Assembly: GCA_937968015.1 (NCBI GenBank)
Contig: CALBSO010000049.1
Location: forward strand, 1-46,837
Direction: 5' to 3'
Source: an uncultured Thermomicrobia bacterium
GTDB taxonomy: Bacteria > Chloroflexota > Chloroflexia > Thermomicrobiales > JALYUS01
DNA length: 46,837 nucleotides
Shown here: piece after piece, positions 24,098-32,672 of the stretch
Layout: every line of letters begins with the position of its first letter
Numbering within the stretch: position 1 is the first letter of the stretch
Translations under genes and position numbers: made by a program
The notes under the pieces: model-generated
Seen by the model: the letters and a program-made list of their open reading frames with translations, nothing else
Told to the model about the DNA's origin: nothing
Databases searched by the model: none

Positions 24098-26260
24098 ATG
24101 GCAAATGTTCAGCAACAATCGGGACTGACGCCGGAGGATGTCGCGACCTACCCATTGCCGGGGATGGCGATTCCCGGCGACTTCGCGTTCAGCCCGGACG
24201 ACCGGCTCATCACCTACCTGCACAGCCCGGACGAGAGTTTGACGCGCCAGTTATACCTGTTCGATCCGGCGACCGGGGAGCAGCGGCTGCTCGTCGCGCC
24301 GCCCGGTGGTGGTACGACGGAGGAAAGCGTCTCGCTCGAAGAGGCGCTCCGGCGGGAGCGACAGCGGCAGCGCGCCCTCGGCGTCACCCAGTATACGTGG
24401 GCGCGGCACGCGAATCGCCTGCTCGTCCCGCTGCAAGGCGCGTTGTATGTTCAGGATGGCGACGGCGCGCCGTTGCGGGAAATCCTGCCGCGCGGCGCGC
24501 ACCCCGCGCTCGATCCGCAGTTCTCGCCGGATGGCGCGTGGATCGCGTATGTGCAGGATGCGGAACTCTTCGTCATCCCCGCCGATGGCGGCGCACCGCG
24601 CCAACTGACCGACGGGGCGCGCGGCACGGGCAAGACGCACGGCCTCGCCGAGTACATCGCCCAGGAGGAGATGGGGCGGTCGCACGGCTTCTGGTGGTCG
24701 CCGAACAACGAGCAGATCGCTTTTGCCGAGGTGGATGAGACGCATATCCCCGTCTACCGGATCACGCATCAGGGCAAGGACGCGACCGGAGAGGGCGCGC
24801 AGGAGGATCACCGCTACCCCTTTGCCGGGATGCCGAACGCAAAAGTGCGGCTCGGTGTCGTATCGGTAGCGGGCGGCGCGCCGGTCTGGATGGATCTCGG
24901 TGTGGAAGAGGATCAGTACCTCGCCCGCGTTGATTGGTTCCCGGACGGCACACTGACAGCGCAGATCGAAAACCGGGAACAGACCACCCTCGATCTCGTC
25001 CGCTTCGATGCGCGGACGGGCGAGCAGACGCGGTTGCTGCGCGAGACAAGTGGTGTCTGGATTAACCTCCACGACTTGCTGCGGCCGCTGGAAGACGGCG
25101 GCTTCATCTGGGCGTCGGAGCGCACCGGCTTTCAGCATCTCTCTCGCTACGACCGGGGCGGCAATCTGCTGAACGTGATCACGCAAGGTGATTGGATGGT
25201 GGACGGCATCGCCGGTGTGGATGAGGCGAGCGGACTCGTCTATTTCACCGGCACACTCAATGGCCCGACTGAGCGGCACCTTTATGTCGTCTCGCTCGAC
25301 GGTGGCGAACCACATCAGATTACCGACACGCCGGGTATGCATATGGTCGTCACCGATCACGCGCTCAAGCGGTTCATTGATCTGCACCACAACACGGAGT
25401 CACCGCCGACGGTGACGCTCCGTTCGCTGGCGGACGGCATGATCATCCGCACGCTCTACGACATCGTTGACCCGCGCATCAAGCGGCTTGATCTGACGCC
25501 GCCGGAACTCGTCACACTTGAGAGCCGAGACGGCGAGACGCTGCATGGGGCGATCTATCGCCCGCCCGCCCGTTTCGGCGCGGGGCCATTCCCGACGATC
25601 GCCAGCGTCTACGGTGGCCCGCACGCCCAGCGCGTGCAGAACAGTTGGGGCATGACGGTGGACATGCGCGCGCAGTATCTCTGCCAAGTCGGGTTCCTCG
25701 TCTTCGTCCTCGATAACCGGGGCAGTGCGCGGCGCGGGCTGGCCTTCGAGGCGCGCATCAAGCACGACATGGGCAATGTGGAAGTGCAGGATCAGGTAGA
25801 CGGCGTGCGCTGGCTCGTCGCGCGGGGATGGGCTGATCCGCAGCGCGTCGGCATCTATGGCTGGAGTTACGGCGGCTACATGTCCGCGATCTCCCTCGCG
25901 CGGGCGCCGGAGACGTTCAAGGTCGCGGTGGCGGGCGCGCCCGTGACGCATTATGACGGCTATGATACGCACTATACCGAGCGATACATGGGCACGCCGC
26001 AATCGAACCCGCGGGGATACGAAGTAGCCAGCGTCATGCACCATGTCCCGAAGATGACCGGCAAATTACTGATCGTCCATGGCTTAATTGATGAGAATGT
26101 CCACTTCCGTCATACGGCGCGGCTGATCAACGCGCTCATCCGCGCCCGCAAGCCGTACGATCTCTTGCTCTTCCCCGATGAGCGGCACATGCCGCGCAAG
26201 ATCGAGGATCGTATCTTCATGGAGGAGCAGATTCGCGATTACTTCGTGCGGAATCTGTAG
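24098..26260 (+). CDS. S9 family prolyl dipeptidyl peptidase (DPP IV type)
   Basis: The 720-aa product has an N-terminal beta-propeller (about 25-470). It includes the double-Glu motif in YIAQEEMGRSHGFWW, which in DPP IV binds the free substrate amine. The C-terminal alpha/beta hydrolase has Ser590 in GWSYGGYMS, Asp665 in GLIDENVHF and His697 in ERHMPR. It should release N-terminal dipeptides after Pro or Ala. No signal peptide is visible, so it is probably cytoplasmic and could process peptides imported by the ABC system. AGGAGAGAG precedes the ATG. It lies 88 bp after the amidohydrolase gene. Confidence 0.95.
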   Translation: MANVQQQSGLTPEDVATYPLPGMAIPGDFAFSPDDRLITYLHSPDESLTRQLYLFDPATGEQRLLVAPPGGGTTEESVSLEEALRRERQRQRALGVTQYTWARHANRLLVPLQGALYVQDGDGAPLREILPRGAHPALDPQFSPDGAWIAYVQDAELFVIPADGGAPRQLTDGARGTGKTHGLAEYIAQEEMGRSHGFWWSPNNEQIAFAEVDETHIPVYRITHQGKDATGEGAQEDHRYPFAGMPNAKVRLGVVSVAGGAPVWMDLGVEEDQYLARVDWFPDGTLTAQIENREQTTLDLVRFDARTGEQTRLLRETSGVWINLHDLLRPLEDGGFIWASERTGFQHLSRYDRGGNLLNVITQGDWMVDGIAGVDEASGLVYFTGTLNGPTERHLYVVSLDGGEPHQITDTPGMHMVVTDHALKRFIDLHHNTESPPTVTLRSLADGMIIRTLYDIVDPRIKRLDLTPPELVTLESRDGETLHGAIYRPPARFGAGPFPTIASVYGGPHAQRVQNSWGMTVDMRAQYLCQVGFLVFVLDNRGSARRGLAFEARIKHDMGNVEVQDQVDGVRWLVARGWADPQRVGIYGWSYGGYMSAISLARAPETFKVAVAGAPVTHYDGYDTHYTERYMGTPQSNPRGYEVASVMHHVPKMTGKLLIVHGLIDENVHFRHTARLINALIRARKPYDLLLFPDERHMPRKIEDRIFMEEQIRDYFVRNL

Positions 26261-26264
26261 GGTT

Positions 26265-26328
26265 TGGCAGCGCGGGCTTGCCAGCCTGCTTTGCTCTCGC
26301 AGGTCGAAGCCGACGCTACCGATCCGAT
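26265..26328. repeat. Family-B repeat, imperfect inverted arms
   Basis: GGCAGCGCGGGCTTGCCAGC with a distal partner ending CGAAGCCGACGCTACCGA. It lies directly after the S9 peptidase stop and before the convergent dehydrogenase subunit gene. Confidence 0.65.
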
Positions 26329-26882
26329 TCGACCCGTCGCCAGAATGGGGCGCGCTGCCGCTGCTTCTCCAGCATGGCGGGGTCGAACATCGGCAGTTCG
26401 TGACCGAGCGGTTGCGGCGTGCGGTGCATGTAACCGATTGCCTGATAGACGTGGGGATGCGTGTAATAACCCCGATACGCATGATCAACGAGCGCGGCGA
26501 AGAAGGCGGGGAATGCCTGTTCGACCGCCCGGAGCACGGCGTCCTGCTGGTCGTCAGCGAGGCCGATGAAGCCGGATTGGCACTGTCGTGCGCTCTCGAC
26601 TTCGATCTCCACCAGTCCGTCGCAAAAGAGGCGGCGCAGGAGCGGGTACACCGCAAGCGCGCGGTCAATCGTCGCGATGATGCCGAGATCGCCCGCGCCC
26701 GGCATGCTACCGGATTCCGGGATGATGCGGTTTAGGACTGCGCCGAGCAGCGCTTCCTGCTCGCTATTGAGGACGCTCGGCGCGACGATCGGCGGTTCGC
26801 GTGGCGTGACGGCGGACGCAGCCTGCGGCCCGGCGACCGTCGTGTCCCCCGCGAGTGGTTGATTCGATTGGTCTTCCTGCAT
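26316..26882 (-). CDS. Gluconate 2-dehydrogenase subunit 3-like protein
   Basis: The 188-aa protein matches the subunit-3 (PF13618) family. It has LNSEQEALLGAVLNRIIPES and GAGDLGIIATIDRAL followed by an alpha-helical body ending HPHVYQAIGYMHR. In known complexes this subunit assists folding, export and activity of the FAD subunit. The first 35 residues are Gln/Ala/Pro-rich and have no twin-arginine signal, unlike many homologues. The ATG at 26882 follows GAGGAG. It lies 73 bp downstream of the GMC gene on the same strand, separated by a family-B hairpin. Confidence 0.88.
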   Translation of the reverse strand: MQEDQSNQPLAGDTTVAGPQAASAVTPREPPIVAPSVLNSEQEALLGAVLNRIIPESGSMPGAGDLGIIATIDRALAVYPLLRRLFCDGLVEIEVESARQCQSGFIGLADDQQDAVLRAVEQAFPAFFAALVDHAYRGYYTHPHVYQAIGYMHRTPQPLGHELPMFDPAMLEKQRQRAPFWRRVESDR

Positions 26883-26898
26883 CGGTTTCTCCTCGGAT

Positions 26899-26953
26899 CG
26901 GTGGCGCGGCTTCAGCCTGCAATCTCTCGCGCAGGCTGAAGCCCACGCCACCG
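26899..26953. repeat. Family-B hairpin (GGTGGCG...GGCTTCAGCCTGC)
   Basis: The 22-nt left arm (26899-26920) and 23-nt right arm (26931-26953) pair with one bulge and one mismatch around a 10-nt loop. It sits between the GMC gene stop and the ribosome site of the subunit-3 gene, where it could affect mRNA stability. Confidence 0.85.
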
Positions 26954-26955
26954 AA

Positions 26956-28614
26956 TTAGCCCAGATTGCCTCGCTCGCGCCGGATGTACTCGGCGGTGCG
27001 GAGCGCGAGCGCCTGGATGGTCGTCGTCGGGTTGCCGACCGCGCTCGTGACGAAGATGCTGCCGTCCACGATGAAGAGGTTTTCGACATCGTGCGCCCGA
27101 CCCCAACGATCCACGACCGATGCCGCCGGGTCGTCGCCCATCCGGCAGGTGCCGAGCAGGTGCCAGCCGGATGGGCGGAAGGGGTTCGAGGCGAGCACGT
27201 CAGTCGCGCCCGCCGCGTCGAGAACTTCGCGGGCGCGGGTGATGCCATGGTCGAGCATCTTCCGGCTGTTGTCGCTCAGGCGGTAGCGGACGAGCGGCGC
27301 GGGGATGCCATGCGCGTCCACGAGGTCAGGATCGAGCGTCACCTCATTGACCGTCTCCGGCAAATCCTCGCCCATCACGCCCATGAAGGCCATGTGCCCG
27401 AACCGCTCGGCGAATTTCCGGTGATGATCCGTGCCCCACGGCACGCGCTGCCCGGCGAGACCACCCATCACCGTGCTCAAGGGGCCGGACTGGCGGACGA
27501 CCTGCAACTGGTAGCCGCGCACGAAGTCGTTGTGCGGGTCGGTCTCGTAGAACTCGTGGCTAAGGATGCACGAGCCAATCGTCCCCTTCATCCCCTCGAG
27601 CGGTTCAGGGAAGACGCCGCCGACCGAGGCGAAACAGTGATACATCAAGTTCTTGCCGACGATCCCGCTCCGGTTCGCCAGCCCCTCCGGGAAGTGCCGC
27701 GAGCGTGAGTTCAGGAGCAGCCGCGGCGTGCCGATGCCATTGCACGCGACGATCACGACGGGCGCGGTCTGCTCCCGCAACTGGCCGCCCGCGTCGTAAT
27801 AGAGCGCGCCGCGCGCCCGGCCGTTCGCGTCTACAGTCACTTCGCGCACGCGGCAGCGCGTCCGTAGTTCCACTCCCAATTTGATTGCCTGCGGCCAGTA
27901 GGTGACATCTGCGCTGGAGCGCGCGCCGGTCGGGCAACCAAGGTCGCAGGGGCCACAGAGGTTGCACGGCTGCCTGCCTTCGTCGCCGTATGGCGCGGTG
28001 ATGATCGCGGCGTCGGAGGGCCACCAATGCCAGCCGAGTTTGTCGAAGCCGCGCGCCATCGTTTCGCCGAGCGGGCCAATAGGGAGGGGCGGCGTCGGGC
28101 GCGGTGAGCGGGGTGGCTGGGCCGGGTCACCCGCGAGGCCGGAGACGCCGATCATCCGGTCGTTGCGGTCGTAGTACGGCTCCAGCTCCTCGTAGGTCAG
28201 CGGCCAGTCATCCGCGACGCCGTCCAGCGAGCGGACGCGGAAGTCCGACGGATGGAAGCGCGGGAAGTGCGCGCTCCAGTGGATTGTGCTGCCGCCAACG
28301 GCGTTGAACATCAGCGGCGTATAGGTGGATTCGGCGGCGTTGACCGGGTAATCTTCGGGCCGTTGGCGGATATTCGGGTCCGGGTTGAAATCGGTGAGGC
28401 GGCGCAGTTCCCAGTCGTCACTGTAATGGGGCAGCGATTGCGGGTCCACCCAATCACCCTGATCGAGGCAGACGACGCGGAACCCGGCATTCGCGAGGCT
28501 CCAAGCCACCGCCGCGCCCGATGCCCCCGCGCCGATCATCAGCACGTCCGGGTCAGTGATATGCGGCGATGGGCCGTGATACGGGTAATACGCGTTCATC
28601 CTGCACCAATCCAT
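26956..28614 (-). CDS. GMC-family FAD-dependent dehydrogenase
   Basis: The 552-aa flavoprotein has an N-terminal Rossmann motif GAGASGAAVAW (28-38) and VGGSTIHWSAHFPRF. A cysteine cluster follows at C217, C220, C223 and C227 (CNLCGPCDLGCPTGA). The C-terminal part reads GWHLLGTCRMGDDP and GNPTTTIQALA. The Cys cluster and the adjoining subunit-3 gene point to the gluconate, sorbitol or glucose dehydrogenase branch that passes electrons to a cytochrome, rather than an oxidase. No cytochrome c gene is nearby. No Tat signal is visible. The start at 28614 (AGGACGG upstream) is uncertain; the ATG at 28599 is an alternative. The substrate is an alcohol or sugar, not identifiable. Confidence 0.92.
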   Translation of the reverse strand: MDWCRMNAYYPYHGPSPHITDPDVLMIGAGASGAAVAWSLANAGFRVVCLDQGDWVDPQSLPHYSDDWELRRLTDFNPDPNIRQRPEDYPVNAAESTYTPLMFNAVGGSTIHWSAHFPRFHPSDFRVRSLDGVADDWPLTYEELEPYYDRNDRMIGVSGLAGDPAQPPRSPRPTPPLPIGPLGETMARGFDKLGWHWWPSDAAIITAPYGDEGRQPCNLCGPCDLGCPTGARSSADVTYWPQAIKLGVELRTRCRVREVTVDANGRARGALYYDAGGQLREQTAPVVIVACNGIGTPRLLLNSRSRHFPEGLANRSGIVGKNLMYHCFASVGGVFPEPLEGMKGTIGSCILSHEFYETDPHNDFVRGYQLQVVRQSGPLSTVMGGLAGQRVPWGTDHHRKFAERFGHMAFMGVMGEDLPETVNEVTLDPDLVDAHGIPAPLVRYRLSDNSRKMLDHGITRAREVLDAAGATDVLASNPFRPSGWHLLGTCRMGDDPAASVVDRWGRAHDVENLFIVDGSIFVTSAVGNPTTTIQALALRTAEYIRRERGNLG

Positions 28615-28725
28615 TCCGTCCTGAGGGCCGAAGTCCGTCTTTCGTCCTCTGGGGTGTGCCGGGCATCATTATACGCAGACGACGGGCGAGCAGGAAAAAT
28701 GTGGTAGGGTAGGCTGCAACCTCCG

Positions 28726-29517
28726 TTACCGTCCGGTAAAGGCTGGCTTCGCTTTCTCCAGAAATGCCTCATAGAAGAGCCGGTGATCCTCGCCCATCAG
28801 GAGCAGCGCCTGGGCCTGCGCTTCGGCCTCTATGGCGGAGAGCACATCCATATTCCACTCATTGTTCACCATCCGCTTGGTCATCGAGAGGCCGAGCGTC
28901 GGTCCCTTCGCCAAGCGTTCCGCCCACTGGTAGGCAGTGGGCAGGAGTTGTTCCGACGGTAGGACGCGGTTGACGAGGCCGTACCGTTCGGCGGTCGGCG
29001 CGTCAATGCTGTCGCCGAAGAGCAGCAGTTCGAGCGCACGCCCCTGCCCGACGATCCGGGGGAGCAGATAGGCCGCGCCCATATCCGCGCCCGTCAGGCC
29101 GACGCGCGTAAAAAGGAAGGCGATGCGCGCATGCTCGGCAGCGAGCCGGAGGTCGGAAGCGAGGGCGATCACCGCTCCCGCTCCCGCTGTCGTGCCGTTG
29201 AGGGCGGCGATGATCGGTTTATCGAGGAGCCGCATATTCGCGACGACCGCGCCCGTCATCCGCGTGAACTCGAGATGTGCCTTCATATCCCGCTTCAGTA
29301 ATTCCCCGATGATCTCATGAACATCGCCGCCGGAGCAGAAACCGTCACCGCTGCCGGTGAGGACGAGCACTTTCACCGCGTCGTCGTATCGCAGCGCTTC
29401 GAGCAGATCGCGGAACTGTGCATAGACCGCGAAGGTGAGGGCGTTGAGCACGTCCGGTCGGTCGAAGGTCACCGTTGCGATGCCGTCCCGGACTGTGTAT
29501 TTGAAGTCATACTCCAT
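28726..29517 (-). CDS. Enoyl-CoA hydratase/isomerase (crotonase) family protein
   Basis: The 263-aa crotonase-fold protein has DGFCSGGDVHEI (first oxyanion-hole segment, about 59-70) and AALNGTTAGAGAVIALASDLRLA (second). A late basic tail contains KRMVNNEW. The two catalytic Glu of true hydratases are not at their usual places: the first aligns with GAGAV and the second with GLTGADMG, where an Asp is present. It may therefore be an isomerase, hydrolase or ring-opening enzyme rather than a simple hydratase. It lies 33 bp downstream of the fused monooxygenase-reductase gene. AAGGAG precedes the ATG. A role in the aryl-CoA pathway is inferred from position. Confidence 0.9.
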   Translation of the reverse strand: MEYDFKYTVRDGIATVTFDRPDVLNALTFAVYAQFRDLLEALRYDDAVKVLVLTGSGDGFCSGGDVHEIIGELLKRDMKAHLEFTRMTGAVVANMRLLDKPIIAALNGTTAGAGAVIALASDLRLAAEHARIAFLFTRVGLTGADMGAAYLLPRIVGQGRALELLLFGDSIDAPTAERYGLVNRVLPSEQLLPTAYQWAERLAKGPTLGLSMTKRMVNNEWNMDVLSAIEAEAQAQALLLMGEDHRLFYEAFLEKAKPAFTGR

Positions 29518-29550
29518 CGGTTGTCTCCTTCGATCCGGTCACCGGCGCCG

Positions 29551-31710
29551 CTACCAAAGTGGCGGGTTGAACAGGCAAAGATCAGCGCGCCCGGCGGCGA
29601 GGAGCGTGTTCGCCTGGCCGGTCGTCGTCGTGTAGGTGGTCGCGAGCGTCGGGATGCCCGCCTCATTGCGGATCACATCGCTATATCCGGCGAACGCTTC
29701 GAAATCGTAAACCGGCTGACCGCCGATCGTCGTTTGACCGGCATGGACGGCGATCAGGTCGCAGCCGTGCTCCTTGAGCGAGCGGGCGATGATGACGGCG
29801 TCCGCAAGTTCAGTCCCGCCCTTCGCCCAGTCCGTTGCGGAGAGGGCAACGGCGAGCGGCTTGTCGGCGGGCCAAACGGCGCGGACCGCATCGAAGACGG
29901 CGAGCGGGAAGCGGAGCCGGTTCTCCGGCGCGCCGCCGTACTCGTCCGCGCGGCGGTTCGTCAGCGGCGAGAGAAAACTGGCGAGCAGGTAGCCATTTGC
30001 CATGTTCAGGTGCAGCAGGTCGAACCCGGCCTGTGCGCCGTGTTTCGCCGCCGCAACGAACGCCCCGCGGATTCGTTCCATATCGGCGCAATCCATCGCT
30101 TTCGGCGTCTGGTTAGCGGGGCTGTACGGGATCGCGGATGCGGAGAGGAGCGGCCAGTTGCCGTCACGCAGCGGTTTGTCCACACCTGCGGAACGCGGCC
30201 GCGTCGAACCCCTGCGCCCGGCATGATTCAATTGCAGCGCGATCTTCGCGGGCGATGCGCCGTGGATCTCGGCGATGATTCGTGACCACGTCTCAACATG
30301 CTCCGAACGGTATATCCCGGCATCACCCGGTGTGATTCGCCCTTCCGCCGAAACCGCGAGAGGTTCGGTGAGCACAAGCCCCGCGCCACCGTGTGCCTGT
30401 GCGATCAGTCTCTCTCTCTGCCGCGTTGCAGGAAGGCCGTCGGCTGCGTCGTAATCGCGGACCGGCGCGAAGGCGAGCCGGTTTGAGAGCGTCATATCCC
30501 GTAAGCGGAGCGGCGTGAAGACGGCAGGTGGCGAGACGAGTGGCTGCGCGGCATATCCGTCGCTGTTCGCCGCGCGCGCTGCCGTCTGGAACCAGCGCTC
30601 AACATCGCCGATGAAGTACGGATCGCGCTGTCGCAGGCTGTCGTACGTGATCCGGCCGCTGCGGGTGAGCAGGTTGAAGGCGAACGGCAACGGCGCGAAA
30701 TGACGATACCGGCTGACATGCTCGAAATACCGCTGACTCTCCGCCGCCGCCCGCTGAATCGCCTCAACGCGCGGTTTGCGGCCAAGCCCGTAGACCCGGA
30801 GCGCCGTCGGCAGGTCGCTGTACTGCTCGCAGGCCGTGGCGAGCGCAATAGCATCCTCCATCGCCAGTTTCGTCCCGGAGCCGATTGAGAAGTGCGCGGT
30901 GTGCGCGGCATCACCGAGCAGCACGATATTCTCGTGTGACCAGCGCGCGTTTTTCAGCGTGAGGAATTTCAGCCAGTGTGACCGGTTCGAGTAGAGATGA
31001 CGCCCGGCGAGATGGTCCACGAAGAGCGCCTCGCAGAAAGCGACGCTCGCCGCCTCGTCCGTCTCGGTCAAGCCCGCGCGTTGCCATGTCTCCTCCGTAC
31101 ACTCGACGATGAAGGTGCCCATCGTCGCGTCGAACGGATAGGCATGGACTTGAAAGAGGCCATACTGGCTCTCCTTGAAGATGAAGGTAAAGGCGTCATA
31201 GACCTTGTCCGTGCCGAACCAGATGAAGCGCGTCTTTCCTTGCTCGGTCTGCGGCCGAAGTGCGTCGGCGTGTTGGTGGCGGGTCATGCTATTGACGCCA
31301 TCCGCCGCGATCAGGAGGTCGGCGTCGTGGCGCAGGGCGTCGGGGTCGGCGATGGCGGTATCGAAGTGGAGGCCGACACCGAGCGCGGCGCACCGGCGCT
31401 GGAGGATGTCAAGGAGGTGACGGCGCGCGATCCCCGCGAAGGTATGCCCCTCGCAGCGGATCAATTGATCCTTCACATGAATGTCAATCGCATCCCAGAG
31501 CACGAAGGCATCGGTAATCTCACGGTAGGTCATCGGGTCGGCCTCGCGCAGTTCGGTCAGCGTCCGGTCGGAGAAGACGACACCCCAGCCGTACGTCGCG
31601 CCCTCCGGATTGCGCTCGTGGAGGGCGATCTCCCATGCCGGATGCCCCTGCTTCAGAAGCAGGCTCGCATACAATCCCGCCGGCCCGCCGCCGAGGACAT
31701 GCACCTTCAT
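29551..31710 (-). CDS. Fused aryl-CoA FAD monooxygenase / old yellow enzyme reductase (2-aminobenzoyl-CoA monooxygenase/reductase type)
   Basis: The 719-aa protein has two domains. Residues 1 to about 385 form an FAD monooxygenase (VHVLGGGPAGLYASLLLKQG, AADGVNSMTRH, LLGDAAHTAHFSIGSGTKLAMEDA), close to salicylyl-CoA 5-hydroxylase. About 395-719 form an FMN old-yellow-enzyme barrel (FTPLRLRDMTLSNRLAFAPV, ALQLNHAGRRGS, LASFLSPLTNRRADEYGG). This exact fusion is known for 2-aminobenzoyl-CoA monooxygenase/reductase, which hydroxylates and partly reduces the ring. Annotation pipelines also call it bifunctional salicylyl-CoA 5-hydroxylase/oxidoreductase. Neighbours are an aryl-CoA ligase, an LLM flavoenzyme, a crotonase-fold enzyme and RidA. 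No gentisate dioxygenase is present, which favours the aminobenzoate reading. Confidence 0.92.
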   Translation of the reverse strand: MKVHVLGGGPAGLYASLLLKQGHPAWEIALHERNPEGATYGWGVVFSDRTLTELREADPMTYREITDAFVLWDAIDIHVKDQLIRCEGHTFAGIARRHLLDILQRRCAALGVGLHFDTAIADPDALRHDADLLIAADGVNSMTRHQHADALRPQTEQGKTRFIWFGTDKVYDAFTFIFKESQYGLFQVHAYPFDATMGTFIVECTEETWQRAGLTETDEAASVAFCEALFVDHLAGRHLYSNRSHWLKFLTLKNARWSHENIVLLGDAAHTAHFSIGSGTKLAMEDAIALATACEQYSDLPTALRVYGLGRKPRVEAIQRAAAESQRYFEHVSRYRHFAPLPFAFNLLTRSGRITYDSLRQRDPYFIGDVERWFQTAARAANSDGYAAQPLVSPPAVFTPLRLRDMTLSNRLAFAPVRDYDAADGLPATRQRERLIAQAHGGAGLVLTEPLAVSAEGRITPGDAGIYRSEHVETWSRIIAEIHGASPAKIALQLNHAGRRGSTRPRSAGVDKPLRDGNWPLLSASAIPYSPANQTPKAMDCADMERIRGAFVAAAKHGAQAGFDLLHLNMANGYLLASFLSPLTNRRADEYGGAPENRLRFPLAVFDAVRAVWPADKPLAVALSATDWAKGGTELADAVIIARSLKEHGCDLIAVHAGQTTIGGQPVYDFEAFAGYSDVIRNEAGIPTLATTYTTTTGQANTLLAAGRADLCLFNPPLW

Positions 31711-31780
31711 CCGTGCCCCACCTCATGGGCAGAAAGCAAACGGGGAGAAACCAGCAGCGCCTTTATGGTTCTTCTCGGTT

Positions 31781-32623
31781 TCATCCCAGAACCTCGGCGA
31801 GGCGGTTGAGTTGATCGAGATGAGCGGTTGTCGGGAAGAGGACGAGATGGTCGCATCCTGCCTCCGCGTAACCCCGAATGAACTGGACGATCGCCTGCGG
31901 CGTGATGAGCAGACCGGCGGCGATCCGTTCGGCAAAGGGGCCGGTGAAGGCGTAATAGTCGAGGAGATAGCGCGTGCCCGCTTCCGCTTCGTCCGCGCCG
32001 AGCGCGTAGTAGCCCATCGCCCAGAGGCGCGGCTGCCCCGGTCGCCCGGCGTCGGACCATGCGGTACGGGCCTTATCGGCGGCGGCGGCAAAGGCGCGCG
32101 GCGGGCCACCGCCGTGGATGTAGCCGTCCGCGTAGCGCGCGGCGCGGGCATAGGCGCTGTCGTTCAGGCCACCAACGAGCAGTTCCGGCCCGCCGGGCTG
32201 AGCAGGCCGAGGGCCGATCCGCTCATCCTCCCACTGTGACCGAAGGGCGGCGAGTTGCTCGCTCAGGCGGCGGCCGCGCGAATGATACGCAACCCCGGCG
32301 GCATCGTAATCGTCCTTCCGTGCGCCGAGCGCGAGGCCGAGCGTGAGACGGCCGTTGGAGAGCGCGTCCACCGTCGCGGCGGCTTTGGCGAGCAGCGCGT
32401 CATTTTGTATCGGGCCGATCATCACCGTCGTCGCGAGGCGGATGCGGGTCGTCAAACCGGCGGCAACCGCAAGCGTTGCGAGCGCGTCGTAACTGTCGTA
32501 GACGAGCCGGTCGAAGACGCCGAGGCTGCGAAACGGGCCGCGATCCGCCGTGCATGCCCATGTCCGCAGGAGGTCACCCGTCGCGCCCTTCAGTGTATTC
32601 GGCAGCCCGACCCCAACCTCCAT
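31781..32623 (-). CDS. LLM-class (luciferase-like) flavin-dependent oxidoreductase
   Basis: The 280-aa TIM-barrel protein starts MEVGVGLPNTL and has LATTVMIGPIQNDALLAKAAATVDALSNGRLTLGL, the central F420/FMN-binding region. It ends GYAEAGCDHLVLFPTTAHLDQL. Members use FMNH2 or F420. The ATG at 32623 is preferred because AAGGAG sits 7 nt upstream; an in-frame ATG at 32686 would overlap the ligase stop. It lies between the aryl-CoA ligase and the fused monooxygenase-reductase, so it may supply a further oxidation or reduction in the same pathway. A second, distinct LLM protein lies at 43436. Confidence 0.9.
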   Translation of the reverse strand: MEVGVGLPNTLKGATGDLLRTWACTADRGPFRSLGVFDRLVYDSYDALATLAVAAGLTTRIRLATTVMIGPIQNDALLAKAAATVDALSNGRLTLGLALGARKDDYDAAGVAYHSRGRRLSEQLAALRSQWEDERIGPRPAQPGGPELLVGGLNDSAYARAARYADGYIHGGGPPRAFAAAADKARTAWSDAGRPGQPRLWAMGYYALGADEAEAGTRYLLDYYAFTGPFAERIAAGLLITPQAIVQFIRGYAEAGCDHLVLFPTTAHLDQLNRLAEVLG

Positions 32624-32672
32624 GCCGTAACTCCTTTTGGAACGGAAAGCAATTGAGCCGCAAAGGCGCAGA

